The position numbers were made by a program, and so were the translations under genes. Below are positions 17,244 through 26,516 of a stretch of 64,000 bases of DNA, piece by piece. Within the stretch, counting starts at the first letter, position 1. Each line of letters starts with the position of its first letter. Under the pieces are notes generated by a model. It did not search any database. It worked only from the letters and a program-made list of their open reading frames with translations, and was not told the DNA's origin. The stretch comes from Vulcanimicrobium winogradskyi. Lineage in GTDB: Bacteria > Vulcanimicrobiota > Vulcanimicrobiia > Vulcanimicrobiales > Vulcanimicrobiaceae. Location: assembly GCA_003134965.1 (NCBI GenBank), contig PLDA01000003.1, forward strand, positions 434,001 to 498,000, read 5' to 3'.

Positions 17244-20200
17244 GTGAAGAAGATTTCGGCATCCCGCGCCGTATCCAGTCAGCTCGTGCTGCCCTTCGAA
17301 CACGAACACGAAGCGGTCTCGGATGGGGACAGATTGCGCGCCGCCCATCGCGGATACATCTATCAGGATCTTCTTGCGGCCTATTCCCTGGTCGAGGCGC
17401 TCGCTGACGGCGTCGACCGTGTCGTCGTTGATCGAAAAATTGTACCGGACGATCGCGTTGACGATCTGGAGGTCGTCGTTGCATCGCGACGCGTGCGTCG
17501 GCAAATAAAGTGGAGCGGCGACCTGGGCAGGCGCCTTCTTGCGACGGATTTTACCGGTTCACGGAGTAGCCTACGCATCGACGCATTAGTGCGAACGCGC
17601 AGCGCCGAGCGGACTCCCGCGGATGAGTATCGGCTCTGCGCCACGTGGTCACCACCGCTCGACGGCGACGATCTTGTGAAATACCTGCGCCGTATCGACG
17701 CAGCGCCGACGATCCCCGGGACGACCACACGGATTTTCAAAATCGATCCGCGCGCGGCCTGGCCTGACGGCGGGGCGCCTGCATGGAAGCGGTTGACCGA
17801 CGGAGGGATTACTCGCGGTGAGTTCGTGGACTTCTGCGACGCCTTCTTCATCGAGCTCGAGATGCCGCACGCATCGCTCGACCTTTCGGCACCGGGTACG
17901 GCGGAGCGAGCGCTAATCGATTTGCTGTCACGTCGCGTTGGTGTCGGACGCTATCCCAACCAGGACAGACGATCGAGCGACGTCGCGGCCCTGGCCGTCA
18001 GCATGGCGACGACCGCGCGTTCCCAGGGTGCCGAATTAACACCAGCGACGATCGCGAGCCGCCTTCGACTAGAGACGGACTTCGGTCACGTGTCGCAGGC
18101 ATATCCGCTCGACCGGTCGGTGCTTGTGGCGCGCTCGCAGGCGCATAGCTCCCTCGTTGAGGGGGCCCTCGCCGGCCGCTTACAGATCGTGACGGGTCCG
18201 CCAGGCGCGGGAAAGTCTTGGGAACTCACACAGGTCGCCGAAGACCTACGTTCGCGTGGCGCCATCGTAGCCCGCCATTATTGCTATCTCGATCCGTCCG
18301 ATGAGCACGTCTCGCGTCGTATAACCTCGAACGCGTTCTTTGGCAATCTCGTCTACGAGCTAACGCGTGAATCCTCCGAATTAGCGAAGGTGTCGATCGG
18401 ATTTGCGGCTGACATTGCTTCGCTGGAGCGATTGTTTACCGCCGCGGAGGCTTTGGAGCAACCCTTGGTGCTCGTCGTTGACGGCCTCGACCACATCGCG
18501 CGCGTGCTCGCGGATTCCGGCGACGTAGCACCTGGACAGGCCGACATCATTGAAAAGCTCGCGGCGCTGGACATCCCGTCCGGCGTCGCGGTAATCGTCG
18601 GATCTCAACCTGGCGCGCATCTGCAGCCGCTGCGCGAGGCTTGGGTAGATCGCGTCATTTCTCAGGAGCTGCCGCTGTGGAGCGCCGACGACCTTTCCTC
18701 TCTTGCACGTCTGCACGGCGTCGAGAAGGCTTTGCAAACTCTTGGTCTTTCGGAACATGAGATACAGACGACTCTGCAACGTCTTGCAGATCGAGCGGAC
18801 GGCAATCCGCTCTACGCTCGAGCGCTCAGCGTCGAACTGCGGCTCGGCGCCGAGGTAGGTGCCATCGTCAGTCCGAGTGCTTGGCTTTCGTCGCGCAAGC
18901 ACGGTAAGACCCTGCAGGACTACTACCGCCATTTGTACCTTGAGGTGAGTGCCGGCCGCGGTACCGCGGACGTTCTGGGTGTGATTGATTTCGCGGTGAC
19001 CGAACACGAACTTCAGAGCATTGTGGGCAGCATCGAGCGCGGCTATGTACCGCGCGCGCTGCGTATGCTGCAGCCGGTTCTTGTCGAAGCCAGTGCACAA
19101 GGAGGCTTTCGCGTCTTTCACGAGAGTTTCCGCCGCTTTATCGGGGACCAAATCGTCGCGGACGGGCGTTCTGTCGCCGACGTCCTCGGCCCAGTGATCG
19201 ACTGGCTTCGCTCCAATGGCGCCTTCGCGGACGCGCGGAGCTTCCGCTTCCTTGTGCCTGCGCTAGTGCGCGCCGTTGACCGCCAGCAGCTGTGGTCTCT
19301 CGTCGACGCTGCGTTCGTACGCAGCGCGATCGCCGCAGGACATCCTCGAGAGCCGATCCTCGCGAACATTGGACTCGCCGCCGGCCTCGCGCGACGGACC
19401 GATGACTTTCCGCGGATGGTTCGCTGCCTGGAACTCCAACGCGGTGCCCTGACCGCCTTTGATTCGTTGCAAGGCCGATGGGACGAGTTTCTTCGCGGCT
19501 ATGTCGACGTCTTCGGCGCCCCAGCGCTCGCAGAACGGCTCCTATTCGATGGGCGTCCTACCTTGGAGCGTGGTATTGGGCTTTATGCGTGCACGCTCGT
19601 TGACCGCGGCGGCGCTGTCCCGCCCTGGCGTGAGTACGTGGAGCTTGAGGATTCGGAGCTGTCGAGCGTCGGTTCTCTATCCGACCGTGGCGCAGAGCTC
19701 GAAGCTGACGAGCGCATCGGTGTGGACGAATTTCGAGGCGAACTACGGCTCGATCCGGATCGCGCATTGTCTTCGTTTTGGGACGCCATCCTGGCTCGAG
19801 AACAGCGCACAAAGCCGCTGTTCCTTCGGGAGATGGGGGCAACCGCCGCAGAGGTGTTGGGGCCGAAGGTCTTTGGCGATTCCCTAACGGCGATGAGTCG
19901 AGCCGGGCTTCCTGAGGACGCCGTCTGTGCGCTGTTGATGGGTGCCGCAGAGGCGGCGCGGTCCCGCGACGAGGAGACGCTGACGCGCGATCTTGCGACC
20001 AAAGCGGCGGCTCTTGCAGATGACGCCCAGATGTTCGTGCGTTGCCTGGAACTTGGTGCGCCCCTGAGCGTACCTTCGGCTCACGATATTCAGCCGGCCG
20101 AGGTGGCGGGTGGCATCGGCCTCGGTGGATTCCTGCACGAAGCAGAGCCCGTCCGCGAATGGGTTACGGCGGTGCGCCTGCATGCGCGCCGCGCTGGCGG

Positions 20201-23200
20201 CGACGACGCGACACTGCGGTTCGAACGAAAGCGCGTGACGGGCACCGGCTGGTACCGATCGTGGCTACGCTACGTCATTGACATCGCGACCCTCGAAGCG
20301 GCGCAGTTAGCCGACGTGAACGATGTTGTCGCCGCTTTCCACGTTCTCGAAATCGACGCGCGCCCGTTCTCGGGCGACCCTCGGGCATGCGACCTCTGGC
20401 CGGTGCGAAACTTGATCGAGGAGTCTTTGGCGCGCGGCTTGTCCTTGCTGCGAAGTCCTGAGAGCTTCGCGGAGGTGCTTCCGCTGCTTTCACGCGTCGC
20501 GCGTGACACAAGTTCTTCCCTGAGCCGAGAGGACGTCATCCCAATATCAACTGCGATGTTCGCCCGTCTGCTGCTTCCCTACGTCTCGAACACGTCCCTG
20601 GCAGATGTCGCGCTTCGCGCCCTCGAGGATCACGTTGCCGCGCACACCGCGACGCACTATCCGATATTAGCATGTTTTGCGATCTCCGTGGCACGGGGGC
20701 GCGCAACTGCCCGGGATCATGCGGCTGCCCTTCGCGCGTGGGACGACGCGGCGCTGTACATTTCAGCGTATGGCGAACGCAAGGACGGCACCGTGTACGA
20801 GTTATTGGAGGGGTTCGACGTCCTCGCAAGGGTCGCGCCAACAAGTGCGCGCGCCGCGGCGCCCGAAGTGCAGGACGTTGTCGATGCTGTCGTCGCGCAC
20901 ACCGATGGAAAGGGTACCAAACAGGCGCTCAACGCGTTCTTGCGGTCGTTGTCCGGCATAGCCTCGGAAGCCGCTGGGATTCTGGTCGCCCACGGAAATG
21001 CGGAAAGTACGGGCGAGGCCGGTTGGATGACGGCGGACGCCCTTCGACACCTTGTGCAGACCTACGCCGCCGCGGCGGACCCACGGCTGCTCGAAGACGT
21101 CCTCCGCACGATCCCATTACGCGAATACACGGGCTCCACGGACGTGCGGGACGTCGACCGACGGTTCGCGCCCATCTGCGCGGTCGCGGCTGAGGAACCG
21201 GACGAGGCGGCGGCCGCATTCCGTGTGGCCTATGCTGTTCTCTCAGACGACGCGTGTGCGGGAGCCAGCCCCCGTGCGCGTTCTCGCCACCTTGCCGCCG
21301 CAGCCGGCGTTCCCAACGTTCCGCCGGATATCAACGAGCCGGACGATGAAACAACTATGTCGCGCGCCACCGCCGCGGAAGATCTAGCGCCCTCGGGAGC
21401 GCAGCAGCCAGTGCCTTCGCTGGGTACGAGTCTTCCTGACCTTTATCGCGCGATTCGGACCGTGGCCCGCGGCGAGACGTTCGCTTCGTCCCGCCCGGCA
21501 ATCTGGTTGGGTATCGTGACCGCGCTCGGCACCCGGTTGCACAAGATGCTCTCGGACGGCAAGGACGATGACGTCGCGCGCGTCCTCTACTTTTTCGCGC
21601 GTGATGCGGGCGTCGAAAGCTCATCGAACACGCACCCCCTTGCTGCGCTGGCGGATCGACTGGCGGATCGTGGCCACGCTCAAGAAGCCGCTATGGCTTA
21701 CGCCTTGGCGTACACCTCTACGCGCGGCCCTTGGTTCGAGCCCTTCGGCGGCAGTAAGCATCGTCAGATGATGACGCGCGCGATTGAGCTTGACCCGCGT
21801 GTCGCGCGCGAGGTCTACGCCGATCAGGTTCTTGCTACGATAAGCGCAAGCGCTTATCCAAGTGGCACATCGAATGACGTACTGGCTCGCCTAGCGGATT
21901 TGGACGACACCGCCACCGTCGAAGCCGCCTGGGAAGAGATGCTCGCGGTGATACGCGGTCGTGCGCCTCGTCTGCGCAACCATTTATGGATCCCCCGAAT
22001 ATCGGAGCAGTTACTGAAAAGTGATTGGTCTGGCGACGAGGTTGTAGTCGCGCTTCTGCTCGCGCGTGTTTCGGATCCGCGGGTACACTACAAGATTGCG
22101 GCGCTCGGTGGCTTTGTGAATGCCTTGCGTCGGCGCACGAGCGGAGTGCCTCGGCCGCTCGAGTGGTGGCTCGGCCTTGACGTCGCGCGAACGTCGCGCG
22201 TTCTCGTGCTTGGGGCATTGGCTGAAATCGAATCCGCACCCTATGCGGTGACGCAGAAGCTCGTGCCGGTCCTACGGACGCTTTGCGCCTCTAGGTCGTG
22301 GTCGACGCGTCGCCTGGCACGCACGCTCCTGGAACGACTTTTCATTGCTCCGCCGGCCGCGGTCATTGCCCCGCCGCAGGCGGAAGACGACGAGCGGTAC
22401 GGAAAAGCCGACGGCCGGTTCCTCATGAGCGTTGGCGCCTGGAACGCGCTATTGGACGTCACCGATCTTTTTCCAGTCGCAATCGACACAGTACAGCGCC
22501 GCGCGTACGCGATGCTGCCGGACCCGAGCGCGCGCAGAGAGCGTGCGGAGCTTATGCACGGGATGCGCCTCGATGCATATCCACCGACGCCGACGATCCT
22601 TTGGGAGCGCGAAAAGCTATTTGAAGCGCTCGACGACACGCTCTCGACGTTCATGGTAGACGTGCAAGACGACGCGACCGGACCGGATCCGGCCATACTC
22701 GAGGGGTCGCTGGCGTTCGATCTCGCGTTTCACCTTGGATACGCAGCGAGCCGGTGCCGACGGCCAGCGTGGCCGAGTCCGTCCGAGATGGTTGTTCGGC
22801 TCGCCGAGGACCTGACCATCGTCGGTTCAGACGATCCGGCATTCGAAGGGTGGACTCGTCTCGGCTATGTCGAGCTCGAATGCTCACTGCCAGAAGGCGA
22901 CGACAGCTTCGGTGGACCAGACCGTACGGTGTCAGCATACGCGGGCGTCGTGACCGAGCCCGGGGACTACGTGATCCCGGAAGATGTCTATCCCTTCTGT
23001 GATGCTAGCACGGTGTCTCTGGGCGGAGGCCCGCTCGTCGGCATTGAAATGCCGGACGATTGGCTTTGCGGATGGTGGCGGTTACGGCCACCGGTCGTGT
23101 TCGTACACGAACGGCGCCTGCGGGATTCGGCGGCGGGTGAACCGCTCCGCTGGTACGACGACCTTGGTCGCGTCGCGATTGCCATCAGGACGTGGCGCGT

Positions 23201-23351
23201 CGTTCGCGGAGATCCGGAAGCTGAACCAGCTACTTTCACTGGTTGCGACCTTGTTGCACGGCCAGACGTCATTTTGGAGTTGGAAACGATGTATGGGGCG
23301 CTGCGTGAGCTCGGGCGGAAACGAACAGAGGCGGTGGCAAAACGTTCTTGA
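17244..23351 (+). CDS. Giant STAND NTPase with N-terminal Cap4-like nuclease domain (Avs-like)
   Basis: The 2035-residue protein starts at GTG 17244 with AGAGGA 6-7 nt upstream. Residues 1-210 contain GYIYQDLLAAYSLVEAL (37 on), Asp73-Asp74 and Gln87-Ile-Lys89 (RQIKWSG), matching the nuclease domain shared by CBASS Cap4 and several Avs proteins. A STAND NTPase follows: Walker A GPPGAGKS (318-325), Walker B LVLVVDGLDH (Asp413) and winged-helix-like helices to about 650. The remaining 1400 residues are helical, repeat-like and probably the sensor. Avs proteins bind a phage protein, oligomerise and cleave DNA; ligand and activity here are inferred. It is the main cargo of its island and ends 150 bp before kinase-tail copy D. 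Confidence 0.8.
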   Translation: MKKISASRAVSSQLVLPFEHEHEAVSDGDRLRAAHRGYIYQDLLAAYSLVEALADGVDRVVVDRKIVPDDRVDDLEVVVASRRVRRQIKWSGDLGRRLLATDFTGSRSSLRIDALVRTRSAERTPADEYRLCATWSPPLDGDDLVKYLRRIDAAPTIPGTTTRIFKIDPRAAWPDGGAPAWKRLTDGGITRGEFVDFCDAFFIELEMPHASLDLSAPGTAERALIDLLSRRVGVGRYPNQDRRSSDVAALAVSMATTARSQGAELTPATIASRLRLETDFGHVSQAYPLDRSVLVARSQAHSSLVEGALAGRLQIVTGPPGAGKSWELTQVAEDLRSRGAIVARHYCYLDPSDEHVSRRITSNAFFGNLVYELTRESSELAKVSIGFAADIASLERLFTAAEALEQPLVLVVDGLDHIARVLADSGDVAPGQADIIEKLAALDIPSGVAVIVGSQPGAHLQPLREAWVDRVISQELPLWSADDLSSLARLHGVEKALQTLGLSEHEIQTTLQRLADRADGNPLYARALSVELRLGAEVGAIVSPSAWLSSRKHGKTLQDYYRHLYLEVSAGRGTADVLGVIDFAVTEHELQSIVGSIERGYVPRALRMLQPVLVEASAQGGFRVFHESFRRFIGDQIVADGRSVADVLGPVIDWLRSNGAFADARSFRFLVPALVRAVDRQQLWSLVDAAFVRSAIAAGHPREPILANIGLAAGLARRTDDFPRMVRCLELQRGALTAFDSLQGRWDEFLRGYVDVFGAPALAERLLFDGRPTLERGIGLYACTLVDRGGAVPPWREYVELEDSELSSVGSLSDRGAELEADERIGVDEFRGELRLDPDRALSSFWDAILAREQRTKPLFLREMGATAAEVLGPKVFGDSLTAMSRAGLPEDAVCALLMGAAEAARSRDEETLTRDLATKAAALADDAQMFVRCLELGAPLSVPSAHDIQPAEVAGGIGLGGFLHEAEPVREWVTAVRLHARRAGGDDATLRFERKRVTGTGWYRSWLRYVIDIATLEAAQLADVNDVVAAFHVLEIDARPFSGDPRACDLWPVRNLIEESLARGLSLLRSPESFAEVLPLLSRVARDTSSSLSREDVIPISTAMFARLLLPYVSNTSLADVALRALEDHVAAHTATHYPILACFAISVARGRATARDHAAALRAWDDAALYISAYGERKDGTVYELLEGFDVLARVAPTSARAAAPEVQDVVDAVVAHTDGKGTKQALNAFLRSLSGIASEAAGILVAHGNAESTGEAGWMTADALRHLVQTYAAAADPRLLEDVLRTIPLREYTGSTDVRDVDRRFAPICAVAAEEPDEAAAAFRVAYAVLSDDACAGASPRARSRHLAAAAGVPNVPPDINEPDDETTMSRATAAEDLAPSGAQQPVPSLGTSLPDLYRAIRTVARGETFASSRPAIWLGIVTALGTRLHKMLSDGKDDDVARVLYFFARDAGVESSSNTHPLAALADRLADRGHAQEAAMAYALAYTSTRGPWFEPFGGSKHRQMMTRAIELDPRVAREVYADQVLATISASAYPSGTSNDVLARLADLDDTATVEAAWEEMLAVIRGRAPRLRNHLWIPRISEQLLKSDWSGDEVVVALLLARVSDPRVHYKIAALGGFVNALRRRTSGVPRPLEWWLGLDVARTSRVLVLGALAEIESAPYAVTQKLVPVLRTLCASRSWSTRRLARTLLERLFIAPPAAVIAPPQAEDDERYGKADGRFLMSVGAWNALLDVTDLFPVAIDTVQRRAYAMLPDPSARRERAELMHGMRLDAYPPTPTILWEREKLFEALDDTLSTFMVDVQDDATGPDPAILEGSLAFDLAFHLGYAASRCRRPAWPSPSEMVVRLAEDLTIVGSDDPAFEGWTRLGYVELECSLPEGDDSFGGPDRTVSAYAGVVTEPGDYVIPEDVYPFCDASTVSLGGGPLVGIEMPDDWLCGWWRLRPPVVFVHERRLRDSAAGEPLRWYDDLGRVAIAIRTWRVVRGDPEAEPATFTGCDLVARPDVILELETMYGALRELGRKRTEAVAKRS

Positions 23352-23505
23352 CTCAAGCGGAGCGGTTCGGCCGCCCGCGCGCGAGCCGAGGAGTAGCCCC
23401 GAAGATCAACGCTGCCGAACACGAACGTCACTCGTGCACCGGCGTAACGCGCATGTGGCGACTTCAGGTTGCTGCGATCACCTGCCCCGACGACGTCGAG
23501 CTCAA

Positions 23506-24004
23506 AACCCGGGGAATCACAGCGATGAACCGCGCACCGCCGAGCGGCGATTCTTCGAGGGCGACGCGGCCGCCCGCGCGTTCGAGCATTAGCCGCACAA
23601 GCGCCAGCCCAAGGCCGCTTCCATTCGGCGTCATCGAGGCGCGTTCGCCCAGGGCGAATACGCGCTCACGATCCGTGGTCGCGATCCCGGGACCGTCGTC
23701 GTCAACGGTGATTCTTACGAAGCGCCGGTCGGTAACCTCGATTCCGAGGAACCCCCCTCCGCCGGGACGTCCGTGTTTGACGGCGTTGTCGATCAGGTTA
23801 AACCAGGACGAGCGTCAGTCGATCGGTATCGAATGCAACTTGGATCGGCGGAGCATTGTCGATAACGATCCCGACCCCGCGAGCCACCGCATTCGCGGCG
23901 CAGGCGTCGTGCGCAGCTGAAAGCGCGTGCGCCAGCGATCCCGTGGTGGCCTGCGATCGCGCATCGCGCATGTCCAGAAATCAAACCGATTCACAATGCA
24001 CCGG
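23506..24004 (-). repeat. Kinase-tail repeat, copy D (frameshifted)
   Basis: This copy starts at CCGGTGCATTGTGAATCGG, the shared outer boundary with one change. One extra base near 23800 (TTAAACC where intact copies have TTTACC or TTCACC) breaks the frame inside the N-box helix. G1 and G2 box codons remain recognisable downstream, with diverged G2 sequence. The end reads through the usual stop (VIPRV then LSS) for about 16 more codons. It cannot encode an ATPase domain without frameshifting. Confidence 0.8.
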
Positions 24005-24866
24005 TCCCGCTTGACAACTTCGGGGCAAAGGCCGCGCAGCCTTTCCCGGCTGGACATGGGCGTTGACGCGCGCGATCAATGCCCCTAACCGCCTGCCTGT
24101 CACCTCCCCCTTCTAGAAAAATACGGGACGAGCGAGTCCTAAGAACGCTTAAACTGGATTCGGCCTGCCATCCTTCGACGCAAGCGCCAGAAACGACGGC
24201 ATCGATTAGTCGCGCGAGTAGCCGAAAAGCTCTATCGTATTGACCTATCCACACATTGAACTGCTCCGGCGCGAAAACAGGGCCGTTACTTTTCCAAAGG
24301 GTCCCATCGGACATCCGGTGGACATATACCGAAAGTTCGTCCTGATACAGCGCGTTCACCTCATCGACCAATTCCCGTGACGCGAATTTCAACAACTCGC
24401 CGTCAATTTCTCCGCGTCGAGGTGTTCTCGCCTTCCCTGACGTCACGTTGTCGAATTCACTGCGCTTTGTGGCTTGATTTTGATAGTAAAGACCTACGAG
24501 GATATCTTCCACTGCATTGCGTAAGGCGATGCCAGCAATCCGATACCAACCATGCACAGCGTTGAATGTTGCGCCTTGAAAGGATTCGAGAGCGGCCATC
24601 GCTTGTATTCTCATGGGCGAGTCTGCCGGCATTGCATCGCAAATCTCAAGCCATGCCCACGCAATTTCCTGGAGTACGGGAATGGCCAGTGTAAAAGCGT
24701 CAGTCGTCATCAAAGCGACGGAATCGGGAAGAACCGTCAGATCACGCCACGCTTTAGGGTCGATATTGCCCTTTGGATCGTACGGAGGACCTTCGTTTAG
24801 CGCGTAGTCGTCATCCGTCAGATAGACCCGCACGGCCCGGTGATCCGATAGAGGCAACGGCTTCAT
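23991..24866 (-). CDS. Uncharacterised helical protein ending in the repeat boundary
   Basis: The product is 291 residues, mostly helical and soluble, with segments AIPVLQEIAWAWLEICDAMP and IAGIALRNAVEDILVGLYYQ. I recognise no family. Its stop codon (TGA at 23991) lies inside the conserved outer boundary of kinase-tail copy D, so the last residues (SSGTGAL) come from the repeat edge. That suggests recombination replaced the original 3' end or that the boundary supplies the stop. ATG 24866 is the only good upstream start. It is cargo of the island holding the TIR/SLOG operon. Confidence 0.55.
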   Translation of the reverse strand: MKPLPLSDHRAVRVYLTDDDYALNEGPPYDPKGNIDPKAWRDLTVLPDSVALMTTDAFTLAIPVLQEIAWAWLEICDAMPADSPMRIQAMAALESFQGATFNAVHGWYRIAGIALRNAVEDILVGLYYQNQATKRSEFDNVTSGKARTPRRGEIDGELLKFASRELVDEVNALYQDELSVYVHRMSDGTLWKSNGPVFAPEQFNVWIGQYDRAFRLLARLIDAVVSGACVEGWQAESSLSVLRTRSSRIFLEGGGDRQAVRGIDRARQRPCPAGKGCAAFAPKLSSGTGAL

Positions 24867-24997
24867 CGCGACTTCCCTTTCTCAGCCCTGGGCAAGGTGG
24901 CGACTCTATTTGAGACGACGGCCGCGCCTCCTACGCTCCACGTCTCCGATGCCAGTGCTCTGATTACAGGTCGCGTGTCGACAGCGAACATGAACTC

Positions 24998-26080
24998 TTA
25001 CTGGTCGTCAAGCAATCGTTTATAGGCGCGAAGTGCATCGTAGGCGACCGTAGTTGCCGGCGTCGTCCGCCACGGATAGCGACCTGACCAGCGCCGCCCT
25101 CGCGTCGGTCCCCGCGCAATCGTCACCACGAACTGCGTGATCCCCGCGTCGCCTCTCGGCTTGTAATCCATGCCGTGGCCGAAAACCGCATCGCCAAACC
25201 GGCGAGGAGCCCCGACCTGTGACTCGTCGCCCCCCAGTTCGGCGTGAATTAAGATGTAGACGGCCTCGAAGAATCGCTCATATGCGTCGGTGGCAGCCGC
25301 ACCGATCGGCTCCGAAACGCCTCGTTCAAGGAACGAGATGATCTTCTCTGCCGCTCGTTCACGTGCTGAAATGTCATCAACAGCGACGATTGGAAAGTGG
25401 TCGCTGACGGGGATCAGGTGATCTTGAAACGACGGACCCGAAAACGGGAGAAATCGCACGCTCATTTCCGCGCAGCCTGGGATGCCGACTAGAAGGGCGC
25501 GCACCTCGGCGGTTCCGAGCTTCCACGACGGCGTGGTCCGGTAGGGGTCGAATGCGATATCCGAATTCGATCGGGCTCTGATCTCGTTGTCTAGTTTGCG
25601 GACATACTCTAGGAGAACCGGATGGACGTCGCTGCTTTGGGGTGACGCGAGCCCGCGCACGGTAATCAAAAGCGAAGAATCTCCATCGATCATCGTGACC
25701 TCCATTGCTTCAACCTGCCCGCGGAGTTGCTCAGGTCCTTCACCCACGAGCACATAGCTGCCAATCGGCGGCTCCGGAAGAACACGGGTACTGTCGGTGT
25801 CAAAGACGCGCTCGTTGCCTTCCCAGGATCGATAGACGATCCGAACCGGGATCCGTCCGCCGGTCGCCTGGTAGCCGGGGAAGATCCAGACGGGGGCGCG
25901 CTCGATTCCCCTCGCTCGAACGCGGGTGGCTTCGGCCTCCACGAGCCTGCGCACCACGCGCGCACGTGAGTCCCCCGAAGCGCGAGCGATTTCATTGAGT
26001 AAGGCAAGTGTCTCGGGGTAGAGGGAGATCGGCACGAGCAGCGGCTTTGCCCCTAACCGCCTGCGCTGTTGACGCTGCAT
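24998..26080 (-). CDS. Uncharacterised protein with RHH-like N-terminus
   Basis: From ATG 26080 the protein has 360 residues. Residues 8-50 (KPLLVPISLYPETLALLNEI, then SGDSRARVVRRLVEAEATR) look like a ribbon-helix-helix DNA-binding unit: a short strand followed by two helices. The C-terminal 300 residues are unfamiliar mixed alpha/beta sequence. The start is supported by a near-consensus promoter at 26090-26118 and a short leader. Two CTATATAA direct repeats over the promoter would suit autoregulation by an RHH dimer. Upstream in-frame codons are arginine-rich and overlap the promoter, so they were excluded. Confidence 0.6.
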   Translation of the reverse strand: MQRQQRRRLGAKPLLVPISLYPETLALLNEIARASGDSRARVVRRLVEAEATRVRARGIERAPVWIFPGYQATGGRIPVRIVYRSWEGNERVFDTDSTRVLPEPPIGSYVLVGEGPEQLRGQVEAMEVTMIDGDSSLLITVRGLASPQSSDVHPVLLEYVRKLDNEIRARSNSDIAFDPYRTTPSWKLGTAEVRALLVGIPGCAEMSVRFLPFSGPSFQDHLIPVSDHFPIVAVDDISARERAAEKIISFLERGVSEPIGAAATDAYERFFEAVYILIHAELGGDESQVGAPRRFGDAVFGHGMDYKPRGDAGITQFVVTIARGPTRGRRWSGRYPWRTTPATTVAYDALRAYKRLLDDQ

Positions 26081-26089
26081 CCTGGCTAA

Positions 26090-26129
26090 ACTATATAAGA
26101 TCACTCTTGAGTCGTCAATCCCTATATAA
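26090..26129 (-). promoter_or_regulatory. Sigma70-type promoter with paired operator-like repeats
   Basis: On the minus strand TTGACG (26118-26113) and TATAGT (26095-26090) are separated by exactly 17 bp, driving the gene starting at 26080. The octamer CTATATAA occurs twice (26091-26098 and 26122-26129), 31 bp apart, close to three helical turns. One copy overlaps the -10 and the other lies just upstream of the -35, a layout suited to repression. Confidence 0.65.
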
Positions 26130-26516
26130 CTTCCGAGCCCGTGACCAGGACGCCGCAAAGCGCCCCAAGAGCTCGGGTCCGCTGCGGGCATTTGGCCGTA
26201 CGTGGCGGCCGTCTGCCGGACGAGTCGGGGACCCAATGTACGAGCGGTTGGGCCTAGGAGGAAGCGTAGTGCGTTGTACGCGGTAATCCACTGTGAACGC
26301 GAGGGTGTACTGCGAACCTGTCGGTGCGGGCGTCGAGCGCCCTCGTCGAGTTGAAAAACCCGTGTTCGTCGCCGCATCGGAATTGCGACGCGTCCTCGCC
26401 GTGCTGGTCGACGTCAGTGCGGAGTACCGCGGTTACCGCAACCTCACCGGGCGCAGGTAGAACCGATTTCCAATCAGCGTTGAGTGCCCACATCCTCGTC
26501 GCGTATCATAGAGCCT
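26130..26516 (+). other. Intergenic stretch between divergent genes
   Basis: Apart from the promoter to its left, no gene or RNA is recognisable. Open frames here are short and compositionally non-coding. It presumably carries the promoter for the plus-strand gene at 26517, but no convincing boxes were found. Confidence 0.4.
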
